DNA from: Antedon mediterranea
Lineage: Eukaryota; Echinodermata; Crinoidea; Comatulida; Antedonidae
Assembly (NCBI RefSeq): GCF_964355755.1
Contig: NC_092677.1
Coordinates: 625,001-689,000, forward strand
Direction: 5' to 3'
Length of the DNA: 64,000 nt
Positions 23,032 to 35,900 of the stretch are shown piece after piece. Every line of letters starts with the position of its first letter. The first letter of the stretch is position 1. The position numbers and the translations under genes are program-made. The notes under the pieces are model-generated. The model was not told the origin of the DNA and did not search any database. It worked only from the letters and a program-made list of their open reading frames with translations.

Positions 23032-24198
23032 TTACTTTTTATATATATTTTTTAATAATTGTGTTGGGTTTTTAAGGTATTTTTTATAAAGTTTATTTTT
23101 CCTTTTTATTGAAATCAAAATTCCTGTTGTGATCCATGGTTTTTTCTTTGTATTACCATTTGGCTTATTACTTTTTGTAGGTATGTTATGATCTTTGAGA
23201 TTGGATAGTTTTTTAATAAATAGGTTATATGTTGTATTGGTATCTGTGCATAAATATAGTTCACCCCAATCCTCATTAGAAATAGCAATAAGCAAGTTAT
23301 TTAATGTTGTATCATTAATTATTTTTTGTTTTGTAATTGGAGCTTGTGTGTTAGTATTTAATGACAAGTGTGTTGTCATGAAAATGGGTAAATGATCGGT
23401 AATGTCAGTGACTATTACTCCACAATGCGAAATTTTATCATCATTTGTAATAATATTATCTAAAACTGTAGCAGAAGACGATGTTATTCTGGTGGGTAAG
23501 TTGATTAATGGATTAAAAGATGTTGAGTAAATAATGTTTGTGAATTCCTGTGTTGTTTTTTGAATGTCATATTTTAATAAGTCTTGATTAAAATCTTCTA
23601 AGATATAGCAGTTTTTGTTTTCGCGATTAAGTTTATGTAAGATTTCTTCCAGATCAGAGTTAAATGAGTTTACGTTTGAATTTGGTGGTCGATACAACAT
23701 ACCTACAATAGTATTTTTGCCGTTTGTGTTTATTATTTCTAGAAAAAGTGAATCAATAGAGTTATCATTAAATACAAAATCATCACGTGTTACGGTGTTG
23801 ATTTGTTCTTTTAAATATAGACAAACTCCACCACCGACTCTACCTTCTCTATTACAAGTGTACATATTGTATCCATTGATATTTAATAAGTCAATTGGCG
23901 TGTTCTTATTTATCCAGGTTTCCGAGAAACCAAGTACATCAAACGCACGACCTATGGTATCTAACATAATGCTAATTTCGTCGAAGTGTTTTGGAAGACT
24001 ACGTGCATTCATGTGTAACGTTGTAAAGATACCATCGTTATCAATTTGCGCCTGTAGCTCATTTAGTTGTGTTGGAGTGAAATATTTGCATAAACCAGCC
24101 TCGTCACTTTCAAAGCAATCTAAGGAATGTGTAGGACTCGATTTATTTTCATATTGAGTCGTGCTCATAAAGTAGTATTGGAAAAGAACAAAATACAA
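23032..24198 (-). pseudogene. X copy 1: ORF2 endonuclease domain
   Basis: Up to 388 codons; the likely protein start is the Met at MSTTQYENKS. APE endonuclease landmarks: HMNARSLPKHFDEI, FSETWI, GGGVCLYL, MLYRPPNSN, ILEDFNQDLL, and TDITDHLPIF. The usual GDFN block reads EDFN, so a conserved Gly is lost. It ends PWITTGILISIKRKNKLYKK, then the frame is lost in a T-rich stretch. Confidence 0.8.
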
Positions 24199-24430
24199 TC
24201 AATTCACCAAAGCTGTTAAGCAAAATGGCGTTCAAATAAATGACTAAAAACCGGCAGGTTAGCAATACAATAATAAAAAAAAAACAATTTACAATAAAAA
24301 GAATCACAATAAAGCACACACACCAAACAGTTAATGCAGTCTATAATGTATACAATAGTTAAAATTCTGGTTTCAGGGCAAAAACAAGAAATCTCACAAT
24401 TTCACATTTAATGTACTACCACACGGTAAA

Positions 24431-25255
24431 TTAGGTGGAATGCAGTTTGTTGAGATCGGAAAATTTTGTTACGACAATCTTCTTATTATTCTTAGTTAGT
24501 ACATGTATGCGTCCATCTTGGGTCCAGACTGCGGTCAAGGCGGAATTATGCTGGGTTTTGATGGTTCTTAACAATTTCATCCTTTTCATTGTTAGGTTCT
24601 CGTGTATAAAGGTATCGGTACCTTTCAGTTTTCTTTTTGCTTTATAAACTTCATTTCTTTTATTGTATTGAGCGAACTTCACAATAACTCCCCGGGGCTT
24701 GCCGTTACTTGGTTTCTTGGGGCCTAGTCTGTGACTCCTATCAATGTCATTATGATTCACCGTAAGGTTCATCTTAGAACTAAATAATTGTGTAACAATA
24801 TTATCGGTATTCTCACCTACTTTCTCCTCCAGTCCGTGTATCACCAAACAGTTCCTCCTGGAATATTGTTCACTTTCATCCAGTGATTCCCTAATGTCCT
24901 CGATTTCCTGTTCCATTTTCTTCATGCGATCATTCGACTCGTCAAGTTCAAATCTAAGAGCATCCATAGTGGCTTTACTAACAATTTGCATAATATGCTC
25001 AGCCAGTTGGTCCTTGATCATCGATGTTATTTGTTTCGCTAAGTTATCCAATATGTCCGATTTGCCATCAAATAAGAGTTTCAATTCAGATTGGATAATG
25101 CCAGCGATTTCCTTAGAGTCTATGTCGCAATTGGACTTATCTAACTTATTTTCAAGGCAAGGGATGCCTTTTCCTTCAGCCTCTTTTTGGTTACGACGTG
25201 GCCTGGCTGCAGGCTAATCGTCCCTCTGTCCTCCCTTTGGCTTACCACCGCCCAT
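24431..25255 (-). pseudogene. X copy 1: L1-type ORF1 with a premature stop
   Basis: The long open part (24431-25084) encodes a coiled coil (MKKMEQEIEDIRESLDESEQ), then NCLVIHGLEE and a basic domain, the plan of L1 ORF1/transposase-22 proteins (coiled coil, RNA-recognition fold, C-terminal domain). The natural start seems to be ATG at 25253-25255 (MGGGKPKGGQRDD), in the same frame but stopped by TAG at codon 14. ORF1 proteins coat LINE RNA. A pairing of L1-type ORF1 with this reverse transcriptase type is worth noting. Confidence 0.75.
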
Positions 25256-25432
25256 GTTGCGGGCAAATAAAACACTGAAATCGAGTAAACAAAATTGAAC
25301 AATGAACAATAGTAAACGTAGGTTGCGACTATGTGTAACAATGCATTCAGCTTGTGTGACACGTGAAATGTTTGATTTCCAGGAGCGAGTATTCGACACG
25401 TCTTACTCGCATCGCTTCTCGATTATTTCTCG

Positions 25433-26673
25433 AAATAACTCATCTAAATAACTTGGAAATGTGCTACACCATATTATGTTGCAATAATTTAATACTGGTT
25501 CAATGAGTGATTTGTATATTGTCCAGAGAGCATAGGTTGGTAAAAAATGTCTTACTTTATATAGTATGCCTACATATCGAGATATTTTCCTAGCTGTAAC
25601 ATTGATGTGGTTCTTATATGTGAGAAATTCATCAATATGTACTCCAAGGAATTTAGTCGATTTAACTCTTTCTATTCTTTTATTGTTGACATAAATATTT
25701 ACATTCTCTAAATTACTTGGATTTTGCTGATTGCGGAAAATTATGTAATTAGTTTTTTTAACGTTGATTGATAGTTTATTGCACATGAACCAATCCGAAA
25801 CATTTTTTAGTTCACCATTAACTAGTTCTATGAGCGTATCCAAGTTTTCGTGAGATGCAGATATGTTTGTGTCGTCAGCAAATAAAACAAAAAATAACGA
25901 GTTTGAGCAATTAAATACATCGTTAATGTACAAAATAAAAAGTAGAGGCCCCAGAATTGAACCCTGTGGTACACCGCAATTTATATCCATCAAACACGAA
26001 CTTGTGTTATCAATAGACGTAAATTGTTTCCTTCCACTAATATAGTTTCTAAACCATTTAAGGGCCGTCCTCTTATGCCATAGTGTTCCAATTTTTTAAG
26101 AAGTATATCATGGTTGATGGTGTCAAACGCTTTTGACAAGTCAATGAATATTCCGATGGTATTTTTTTTTTTACAAGCGCATCGGTTATTCGTTCAACCA
26201 GATCTATAACGGCCATAAAAGTAGAACTGTTTTTTCTGAAACCATATTGTGCATTATTAAGGATGATAAACTTTGTGATATAATTATTTACTCTAATTTG
26301 AACAATTTTTTCAAGAATTTTTGAAGCGGTAGGCAGAATAGAGATCGGCCTATAATTACTGACGTCACTTTTATTGCCAGATTTAAAAATTGGAACTACT
26401 CTAGCTACTTTCATACTATCAGGGACCATGCCTGTCTCAAGAGAGAGGTTAAAGATATGTACAAGAGGAGATGCCACAGCAGCAATAATATGTTTTAGAA
26501 TGCGATTACTTAAGTTATCAACACCTTCTGAATTTGAATTTTTGATTTGACTAACTATTTCAATGACCTCTTCTTCATTCGTAGGATTGAAAAATATGGA
26601 TTGGGATTGACTCTCTTTCATATATTGTTTAAAGTCAGAATTGTTTACATTTGGTAATTTGTTTGCTAATTTA
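25433..26673 (-). mobile_element. LINE family X, copy 2, 5' part (truncated)
   Basis: Frames at 25403-25993 (GVPQGSILGP, FADDTNIS, HINVTARKIS) and 26073-26621 (NYRPISILPTAS, AQYGFRKNSS) are pieces of one reverse transcriptase with frame damage around 26065-26180. It is 5'-truncated at 26673, next to the CAAATTCAA duplication (26674-26682). It gives the uninterrupted reference for the insertion sites in X copy 1. Confidence 0.85.
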
Positions 26674-27887
26674 CAAATTCAATAATGTTACAGTAATTTT
26701 AAATTGTATGATAACTTGAAATGTTATTGTAACTTTACATTTTTTTAATAATTGTCTTTTTATGAAATGTATTTTTGTAACTGTAATTGTATTATCGAGG
26801 ACCCCAATGATCATCTTTTGGTGAACGGGCTACCCTCATTAAAAATGAATAAAAAACGTACGATTCATTACTTAACCTCTCAAGGTGTAGTTATTTGTTC
26901 GTGTCTATATTTATAAGGCATTTGAATTAGCATGAGATACTTGAGTTATTGTTGCTGTTGCATTTGCCTACTGATAGGTGACAGTATTTGGATTACAATA
27001 TATAAAATACTTCCTTGATAGGGATGGACTTAATATTTTGTGTAAATGACGACTAAATGGGTGCAAACTTTGTGTACGGTGCAAGAGTATTTGTAATAAA
27101 CGTTCGGTAAACAATTCTGTGCAGTCGTAAAGAGCGGTTCATTTGTCACTTCCGGCATCGATAGGTCTAAATTAAATTTGTTATTTTATGGCAATGAAAC
27201 AATTATGAGTTGGGAGAGGAGTTAAGTTTTGTCAACGAAATATACTAGACGGCCGCCGGATCATCAAACATAAGGTATGTCATTACTATAGAACTTCGCC
27301 CGAGAGCTGGTATCCCAAACTCTCATTTTGATATTCCATTACTGATAAAACCTCTATACCATACTCTCTCGATCCCGGTGGAAATGTAGTTTATAAACTT
27401 TCCAGTACAATTCTAGCAATGTTGATACCGGCCTTCCCCAATGGATACATTTTCCCTCCTCTCTCTGCTGATATACATTAGCTGTTTCCTTTATAGGGAT
27501 GGACTTATTTTGTGCAAATGACGACCAAATTAGTGCGAACTTTGTGTACGGTCTAAAGTATTTTGTTTTTAAACTTACGTTTTAAAATTCTTTATAGTAC
27601 TAAAGAACGGTTTATTGCCGCTTCCGGCATCGACAAACATACATGTAAATTTATGAAAGAATTATGAATTGGACCCGGGACTTTCCCCACTAAATTCTTA
27701 ATTGTGTCTAGTCACGTGTAGTGGCATGATAATACAATCCTGTACTACCTATTGAAATGGGGTTGTAATGTGGTTAAAACACTGTATTTGTTGGACAATG
27801 AAATGTATTAGGTAAATTATCTAAACATCGTTAAACATTCTTTCCATTTACGATAGGTAGCCTACACGAGTAATTGAATTGTGGATA
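26674..27887 (+). promoter_or_regulatory. Spacer and presumed promoter of gene C
   Basis: It resumes the spacer broken at 7874 and closely matches 2700-3909. The duplicated block appears near 27015-27213 and 27490-27665 with the same CTTCCGGCATC cores. No separate gene was seen in it. Confidence 0.35.
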
Positions 27888-30800
27888 ATGTTATCAAAGA
27901 AGGATATTTATTTGCATCTTTTTCTTTTATGCTGTAAGTAATCTAATATGGTTCTATTTGTGCTTTGTTTTTTTTTTTATTTTGTAAAATTACAAAGTTA
28001 TTATAATACTGGAATACTTCTTCATTTTCTACATTGTTTTCTGCCTTTGATATTTTATTCGGACCCCAATGGAAACTAATTCTTTTTCTTAGGATTAATT
28101 GGGTTGTCCTGAATTCATCATCAAATGTTTCTCCTTTGTTTTCTCTCTTATGTTTTTTCATTTGACTGTTTTTATGTATGATATTTTTGATGTTTGGATT
28201 AAAAAAAAAACAAACAATATCATTCTGTACAGTAGTATAAAACACTTAAAAGTAAAAACAATCCCATTATTGTTTGATCATGTTCTATTACTTTTTTGTT
28301 TAACAAATTCAGTCTTACGAAAATATGTTGCTGTAACAGTGACTGTTGATGACATAGATGTAGCTGAAGGATCTGAAGCAAGAATAACATGTAACATTGT
28401 ACCAGCTAGCAGTGGAGCTGTTCCTGTTGTAACATGGTATAATGTTACCAATGGGGCAAATGATTTAATAGCAGCTTATCAAGGTGGATTTGGAACAATA
28501 GAACCAGGTTACATTGACAGATTTAGTGTTGAAAATGACATTACTCTTGTAATTACCAACACTCTCAGAATTGACAGTGGAACATATCAATGTAGTGTCA
28601 ATTTAGTTGGAGATAGTCCATCAGTTGATGATGATATATGCACACTGACTGTAAATTGTGAGTACAGTAACTCCTTAATTAGGTGTGGTACATAACTTGA
28701 GTCTTATAATTCTCATAAATTGAAATGCTGTTTGTCAATAGGATAGGACGGTCAAAGGTTTAAAGAGGAATCCTAGTTTAAAATTTCTCTTATCGTTCCA
28801 GTCCTTAACAGTGTATTAAGTGAAGACAAAAAAGGATAGGCCTATGTTGATAGAAGATTAAACAATATTGCTTTTACTCAATAACTTACTGTTTTCTTTA
28901 AATTTTACCAAATATAGCCTAATAATATGAATTATCCTTAAATTTTATAGATTTAGATAAACCCGAAATGAACTTTTTGACACTTGTAACTGAAGGAGAT
29001 GAAGTTGTCATGACCTGTGTTGTGGATTCGAGTCCAGAAGCTATGTGCAACTTTATAAAAGATGGTGACGTACTACCACATGATGGTTCATGTACGTTTA
29101 CAATTCCATCAGCCAGTCGTGCTGATGATGGAAGTTATGAGTGCGAGGCGGATAATGGTGTTGGTAACAAACAAAAAAGTGACAATAGAAACCTAGAGGT
29201 ACAATGTAAGTAGTTTGTGATGATTTGATGTTAAGGTAAAATGATGATCAGATCTAAGTTTATAATTCTAAAATACACTAAAATGGGCCGCCATGTGTGC
29301 TAATTAATGTAGGATTGCAAATGCCAATAAATAGATATCTACAATGTAGGCCTACACGTTTAAAAGAATGGTGACATGACATAATTGTCACGTGGTGATT
29401 AAAATACATCAACAATCCGTTAATCGCAGTAGCGAGTGGGACGCGGAAAAATGTTTATTTACCAAGACCAAATCTTATATAGGCGACATGGGTTACGTTA
29501 CGGTTTAAACAAGGTTTAAACAAATTATTAATGTTATAGGTTTAAAACTGAACAATTAAACACACGACTTTTGGTTTTCAGATAAACCTGATAAGGATAT
29601 TGCAAATGATCAGACTGTTCCTCCTGGTGAGACTTTTACAATAACATCTACTGTAACAGCTAATCCTTCTGACGTCACTTATTTGTGGACTACTGATCTT
29701 CCTGGGAATGAAGATTCTGTCAACTATCGACCAACATTTACACTGAAAGTATCGGAAACAGAGGTTGATGGCACTATTTATTTAGTAAATATAACAGTTA
29801 CAAACATCATTGGATCAACAACGGATTCAGCTAATATCACAATATCTGGTAAGATTTTAAATGAAATGATATCCATGAGAAATATTTTAGCTTTATCTAC
29901 TGGATACAACTGTGAATACCAGTGATTCTGAGATTGATCTAAATGTTATCTGCTAGCTTCATTTTTGGTATTAGGTGTTAACTTCATCAATTCATTTTTG
30001 TAAAATATTAAAGCAAACGATGGATGGACTGGAATTGCATTTAACATGAGCAAGATTTATACAATAGTAGTTTAACTATAGATTGTTCATTAAAATACAA
30101 TTAAGTAGTTGATGTATCGATTTGTTAACTATAAGTAATAATTATTTTAATTGCATAGCAAGTATTACTAATAATTGAGGTAATTTATACTGTACAAACG
30201 ACTTAAACATAAAAACAGTCGTTTAGGAGTATGGAAATGTATACTACTGTATTATGCTATGGATGTATTAGTTCCTTCAACTTAGTTCATTTAAATTTTT
30301 CCTAAAACTATTTCAGTAATTATGACTGTTGTTATGAGTTCTTTATTTAATTATAAATGTCATTTCATATTAATGTTTGTGTTAAGGTACAGAGTAACAA
30401 TTTATATTTTCCATGATCAACTGCAATGCAATTAAAAAAAAACACCCAGTTTTTAATTAGAATATAAAAATCACCATATTAAGCACAAGTAAGATAACCA
30501 TTATGAGATCATGCCACTGATGCGCTGAGCTAGCAGGCCTATTACAAACTTGTTTCATTTAGTTGATGAGCGTTTGCGTGTTTTCGGTTAAAAAGAGCAT
30601 TAAGTCAACAGTTTCAGTCAAAACCACGTCTATACCAATTACAAGTAAGCGTCGTTTAAATAATGAATTTGTGTTTTAGATATTCAGTACTGGAGTTTCA
30701 TACAAACGACATTGGCTCATATTCTAAAATATCAGATTTTACTACAATTTAATTTCAATATCAATATACACCCGTTATGTTTACATATTGAAATAAACAA

Positions 30801-31547
30801 ATCATATAAAATACATTGATAGATTAGGACTGTAATATGCTAACAAAAAACATTTTCCTTCAGAGACAACAGCCGAGTCATGTAATGATACTACGGGTCT
30901 GACCATCGGGATGTTCTTTGTTGGCATCATACTTGGTGTCTTAGGATTTTACATTGCAGAAATTACTCACAACAAGATAAAGAAGGTTGGTAAAATGCAG
31001 TATGAATATTATACTTATATAACCATTATAATTTTCGAACTATTCATGCTGACAGTGGCAAAAATAATTCAATTGATGGACTACATTCTACTAAAATAAA
31101 TTTCCAACATTATTGCACAAAATATAATTGAAAAACATACAGTAGTGTATACAGAGTAATAATAACTTTATATTAATCTAATAGAAGGCACTGTCAAAGG
31201 AACAAGACGCAGACAAAAGGAAACAAGATGTAAGTATCGATACAATCTATAAAGAGGACAAACCAACGACTGGTAATCCGATTGAAAATATTATGATTGT
31301 GCATACTATATTTTAGTTACTTTTAGTACGATTACCACAAGTTATTGTATTGTGACTTTATTGCTTATTTACTACATTGTATAATAGTTTCTTATGTTAG
31401 CAATCCTTTGCTTTTTAACAGACTTACATGGATTATGGAGGAGACACTGGCGAGCAAAACCAAACCTATCAAGATTTACAACATAAAGTAGAAGAGTCAG
31501 CTTATGTTAATGTTAAGGCTGGGAATAAGCAAAAGGGAAAAGTATGA
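27888..31547 (+). CDS. Ig-superfamily receptor with tyrosine-motif tail, gene C (complete, 7 exons)
   Basis: Exons: 27888-27933, 28313-28657, 28951-29205, 29582-29848, 30864-30985, 31185-31229, 31422-31547; total 1206 nt, 401 residues, the same exon lengths as gene B. The layout matches B: signal exon, V-like Ig (Cys, Trp, DSGTYQC), C2/I-like Ig without the core Trp, Cys-free Ig-like domain, membrane helix, basic exon, tail. The tail has YQDL, eight residues, YVNV. Introns, membrane exon and third domain are nearly identical to B; the V-like domain and the first residues of the second domain differ, mostly by amino-acid changes. Weak donor GTTGGT after 30985. AATAAA at 31609-31614. No disabling change seen. 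Confidence 0.85.
31422..31547 (+). CDS. Tail exon of gene C
   Basis: The encoded tail has YMDY, YQDL and YVNV; the last two are eight residues apart. It differs from gene B at a few residues, including YVNV for YVNL and a Val for Glu in the intermotif stretch. Stop TGA at 31545-31547. Confidence 0.75.
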   Translation, partial: TYMDYGGDTGEQNQTYQDLQHKVEESAYVNVKAGNKQKGKV

Positions 31548-31614
31548 ACTATTAAGAAATGAACTAAAAGCATAAATCAATAGATATAAGCTTTTAAGGA
31601 CTGTGTTTAATAAA

Positions 31615-32910
31615 GTAAATGTAAATGTATGTATAGCGCATTCCACAAACTATGCCGTCTTTTGTTTATATTGTTATCTTTATTTGCTACATTTTATATT
31701 CACAAATTCAATAATGTTACAGTAATTTTAAATTGTATGATAACTTGAAATGTTATTGTAACTTTACATTTTTTTAATAATTGTCTTTTTATGAAATGTA
31801 TTTTTGTAACTGTAATTGTATTATCGAGGACCCCAATGATCATCTTTTGGTGAACGGGCTACCCTCATTAAAAATGAATAAAAAACGTACGATTCATTAC
31901 TTAACCTCTCAATGTGTAGTTATTTGTTCGTGTCTATATTTATAAGGCATTTGAATTAGCATGAGATACTTGAGTTATTGTTGCTGTTGCATTTGCCTAC
32001 TGATAGGTGACAGTATTTGGATTACAATAAAATACTTCCTTGATAGGGATGGGCTTAATATTTGGTGTAAATGACGACTAAATGGGTGCGAACTTTGTGT
32101 ACGGTGCAAGAGTATTTGTAATAAACGTTCGGTAAACAATTCTGTGCAGTCGTAAAGAGCGGTTCATTGTCACTTCCGGCATCGATAGGTCTAAATTAAA
32201 TTTGTTATTTTATGGCAATGAAACAATTGTGAGTTGGGAGAGGAGTTTTGTCAACGAAATATACTAGACGGCCGCCGGATCATCAAACATAAGGTATGTC
32301 ATTACTATAGAACTTCGCCCGAGAGCTGGTATCCCAAACTCTCATTTTGATATTCCATTACTGATAAAACCTCTATACCCTAACTCTCTCGATCCCGGTG
32401 GAAATGTAGTTTATAAACTTTCCAGTACAATTCTAGCAATGTTGATACCGGCCTTCCCCAATGGATACATTCTCCCTCCTCTCTCTCTGCTGATATACAT
32501 TAGCGGTTTCCTTTATAGGGATGGACTTATTTTGTGCAAATGACGACCAAATTAGTGCGAACTTTGTGTACGGTCTAAAAGTATTTTGTTTTTAAACTTA
32601 CGTTTTAAAATTCTTTGTAGTACTAAAGAACGGTTTATTGCCGCTTCCGGCATCGACAAACATACATGTAAATTTATGAAAGAATTATGAGTTGGACCCG
32701 GGACTTTCCCCACTAAATTCTTAATTGTGTCTAGTCACGTGCAGTGGCACGATAATACAATCCTGTACTACCTATTGAAATGGGGTTGTAATGTGGTTAA
32801 AAAACTGTATTTGTTAGACAATGAAATGTATTAGGTAAATTATCTAAACATCGTTAAACATTCTTTCCATTTACGATAGGTAGCCTACACGAGTAATTGA
32901 ATTGTGGATA
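31615..32910 (+). promoter_or_regulatory. Spacer and presumed promoter of the D/E gene
   Basis: It matches the other spacers, with the duplicated block near 32041-32235 and 32511-32690 and the LINE-like relic near 31750-31880. Regulatory function is inferred only from position. Confidence 0.35.
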
Positions 32911-35900
32911 ATGTTATCAAAGCAGGATATTTATTTGCATCTCTTTCTTTTATGCTGTAAGTAATCGAATATGGTTCTATTTGTGCTTTGTTTTTTTGTT
33001 ATTTTGTAACATTACAAAGTTATTATAATACTGGAATACTTCTTCATTTTCTACGTTGTTTTCTTCCTTTGTTATTTTATTCGGACCCCAATGGAAACTA
33101 ATTCTTTTTCTTAGGATTAATTTGGTTGTCCTGAATTCATCATCAAATGTTTCTCCTTTGTTTTCTCTTTGATGTTTTTTCATTTGACTGTTTTTATGTA
33201 TGATATTTTTGATGTTTGGATTCTAAATAAAAACAAACAATATCATTCTGTACAGTAGTATAAAACACTTAAAAGTAAAAACAATCCCATTATTGTTTGA
33301 TCATGTTCTATTACATTTTTGTTTAACACAATTCAGTCTTACGAAAATATGTTGCTGTAACAGTGACTGTTGATGACGTAGATGTAGCTGAAGGATCTGA
33401 AGCAAGAATAACATGTAACATTGTACCAGCTAGCAGTGGAGCTGTTCCTGTTGTAACATGGTATAATGTTACCAATGCGGCAAATGATTTAATAGCCAAT
33501 TATCAGGGTGGATTTGGATTAGTAGAACCTGGATACAGTGAGAGATTTAGTGTTGAAAATGACATTACTCTTGTAATTACCAACACTCACAGAAGTGACA
33601 GTGGAACATATCAATGTAGTGCAAATTTAGTTGGAGATAGTCCATCAGTTGATGATGATATATGCACTCTGACTGTAAATTGTGAGTACAGTAACTCCTT
33701 AATTAGGTGTGGTACATAACTTGAGTCTCATAATTCTCATAAATTGAAATGCTGTTTGTCAATAGGATAGGACGGTCAAAGGTTTAAAGAGGAATCCTAG
33801 TTTAAAATGTCTCTTATCGTTCCAGTCCTTAACAGTGTATTAAGTGAAGACAAAAAAGGATATGTTGATAGAAGATTAAACAATATTGTTTTTACTCATT
33901 AACTTACTGTATTCTTTAAATTTTACCAAATATTGCCTAATAATATAAAATATTCTTAAAATTTATAGATTTAGATAAACCCGAAATTAAGTTTTTGACA
34001 CTTGTAACTGAAGGAGATGAAGTTGTCATAACCTGTGTTGTGGATTCTAGCCCAGAAGCTATGTGCAACTTTATAAATGATGGTGACGTACTACCACATG
34101 ATGGTTCATGTACGTTTACAATTCCATCAGTGAGTCGTACTGATGGAGGCAGTTATGAGTGCGAGGCAGATAATGGTGTTGGTAACAAACAGAAAAGTGA
34201 CAATAGAAACCTAGAAGTACAATGTAAGTAAACTTTTGGTTTATTTCAAGTAGATCACAGATATCTGATCTTTCAAAAAACGATTATATTACTTTAAAAA
34301 CATTATACCAGGTCATTCCGTGTCTTAAATGTACGTTTTATGGTAAATGAGAGAAACAATGCATTACTGTACCTAAAGTAGTTCACTGTGAAAGTCCTCT
34401 CGTGGACGGTCTTAGGCTTAGTTTTATAGGTCTAGCTGGTAAACAGCATTAACATTGTACGCTAGCTATGCCTAGCCTGACGTCTACAGTAGTTGCTGCA
34501 TTAATTGTCTTTCTGTTTTTGCCAGAATCCATTATTACAAATTAAGGAAAACCTGATATTTTCGCTAAAAAGTTACGATTTTTTCTTTTGTTTTGGCAAA
34601 AAAAAAAAAAAATTAAAAAAATATCAATCAGCGCGCAGTGCATGTTGGGATTTATAGCGGACCAACATATTTTTTACCATTTAAAGAGAAAAAAAGTTAT
34701 CGCAATAGGAACATGTAGTATTTATTTTTACATTAAATGTAGTTGGTGACCTTAAATTAGATCTAAAAATGTAAGGAATGGGACTTTAACATGAATTATT
34801 CCATGGTAACTCGCTTTTTATGGGTAGTTAAATTAGTGTATGTGTTGTTACCTTGAGGATAAATAAAATGTTGAAAAGTGTATGAACTATAGTCAAGAAA
34901 AACAAGGCCAACAGCCATTAAGTCGCGTGCTACAATGCATAGTGATACCGGACAGACAGACCGACAGACAGACCGACAGACAGACAGACAGACCGACCGA
35001 CCGACCGACATAGTGAACTATACTGACCAAAATTACTGAGCATGTTTAAAAATGTTGAAATGTTTAAAAACATTTATATTTTTTTAATTTACACGTGCGT
35101 AGCCTGTCACTTTCGACGTGCTCGTATAACGTAATTTCGAGTTGAAAAGTAAGTCAAGAAAACAGAAATCGGGCAAAAAGAATGCGCAATAACATTTAAC
35201 GCGCAGTGCGCGCGCAAAAATATGCGCACTCATGGCAATTTTGTAAACGCTTAAAATTGCCTGAAATGTACTCTTATTTCATCGAAAATAAATTTTGAAA
35301 ATTTTAAGCGCGCGTACGCATGCGTTACATGCGCTACGCACGTAATTGTATTGCCATATGATGATTTATGCCCTGAAATTTATTAGTACCAAATTTTATT
35401 TAATTGTGATTCATGGTTGTTAAGATATGATTACAAACGTGATTTCGTTAAATCGTGCGTAGACCGCGTAATTTTTTATTGCGCACCGTGAAAACATAAC
35501 CACATCGATTCCTGACCATAAGGAATATTCTGTGAAAAATTGACTTAGTTAGATTAAACTGATATCAAGATAAGGTCAGAAAGCGATAAAACGCATAGTG
35601 ATACCGGACCGACAGACAGACCGACAGACAGACAGACAGACAGACCGACCAACCGACCGACATAGTGAACTATAGAGTCGCTTCCACGCGACTAAAAACC
35701 AAAAATAATCATTTGTGTAGGACATGACCAAAAAAAAAAACGAAATTGAAATTCTCCTCATACCAGTAAGCTATTGTTGAAAAGTTATTAACCTACAAAA
35801 TGGTATGTAACGTCAAGAATACTTTGAAATAATGTTATAAATGTCCATTATTAAATTTTAAATGGTATAAATTTTGGTAACTTACATGTCCAGGATATAT

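Larger units (their letters stand above)
8458..25432 (-). mobile_element. LINE family X, copy 1, nearly full length, with two elements inserted in it
   Basis: X copy 1 runs right to left and sits inside X copy 2, flanked by AAATAA (8452-8457 and 25433-25438). Its own pieces are 8458-9399, 13445-13609, 16460-16689 and 22344-25432, with the segment before 22344 repeated. Insertions: a CR1-like LINE (9400-13444) and LINE family Y (13610-16459). It encodes an L1-type ORF1, then an APE endonuclease and reverse transcriptase of the Jockey/CR1/L2 type. Several frameshifts and a stop make it dead. Bases 8459-9001 repeat 7916-8458, because both copies carry the same 3' region. Confidence 0.85.

Noticed and set aside
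34796-35011. Open frames rich in SVCRSVCRSVC (also 35576-35761, 58250-58441, 60791-61135)
   Set aside because: They are translations of the GACA/GACC arrays in transposons, not proteins.
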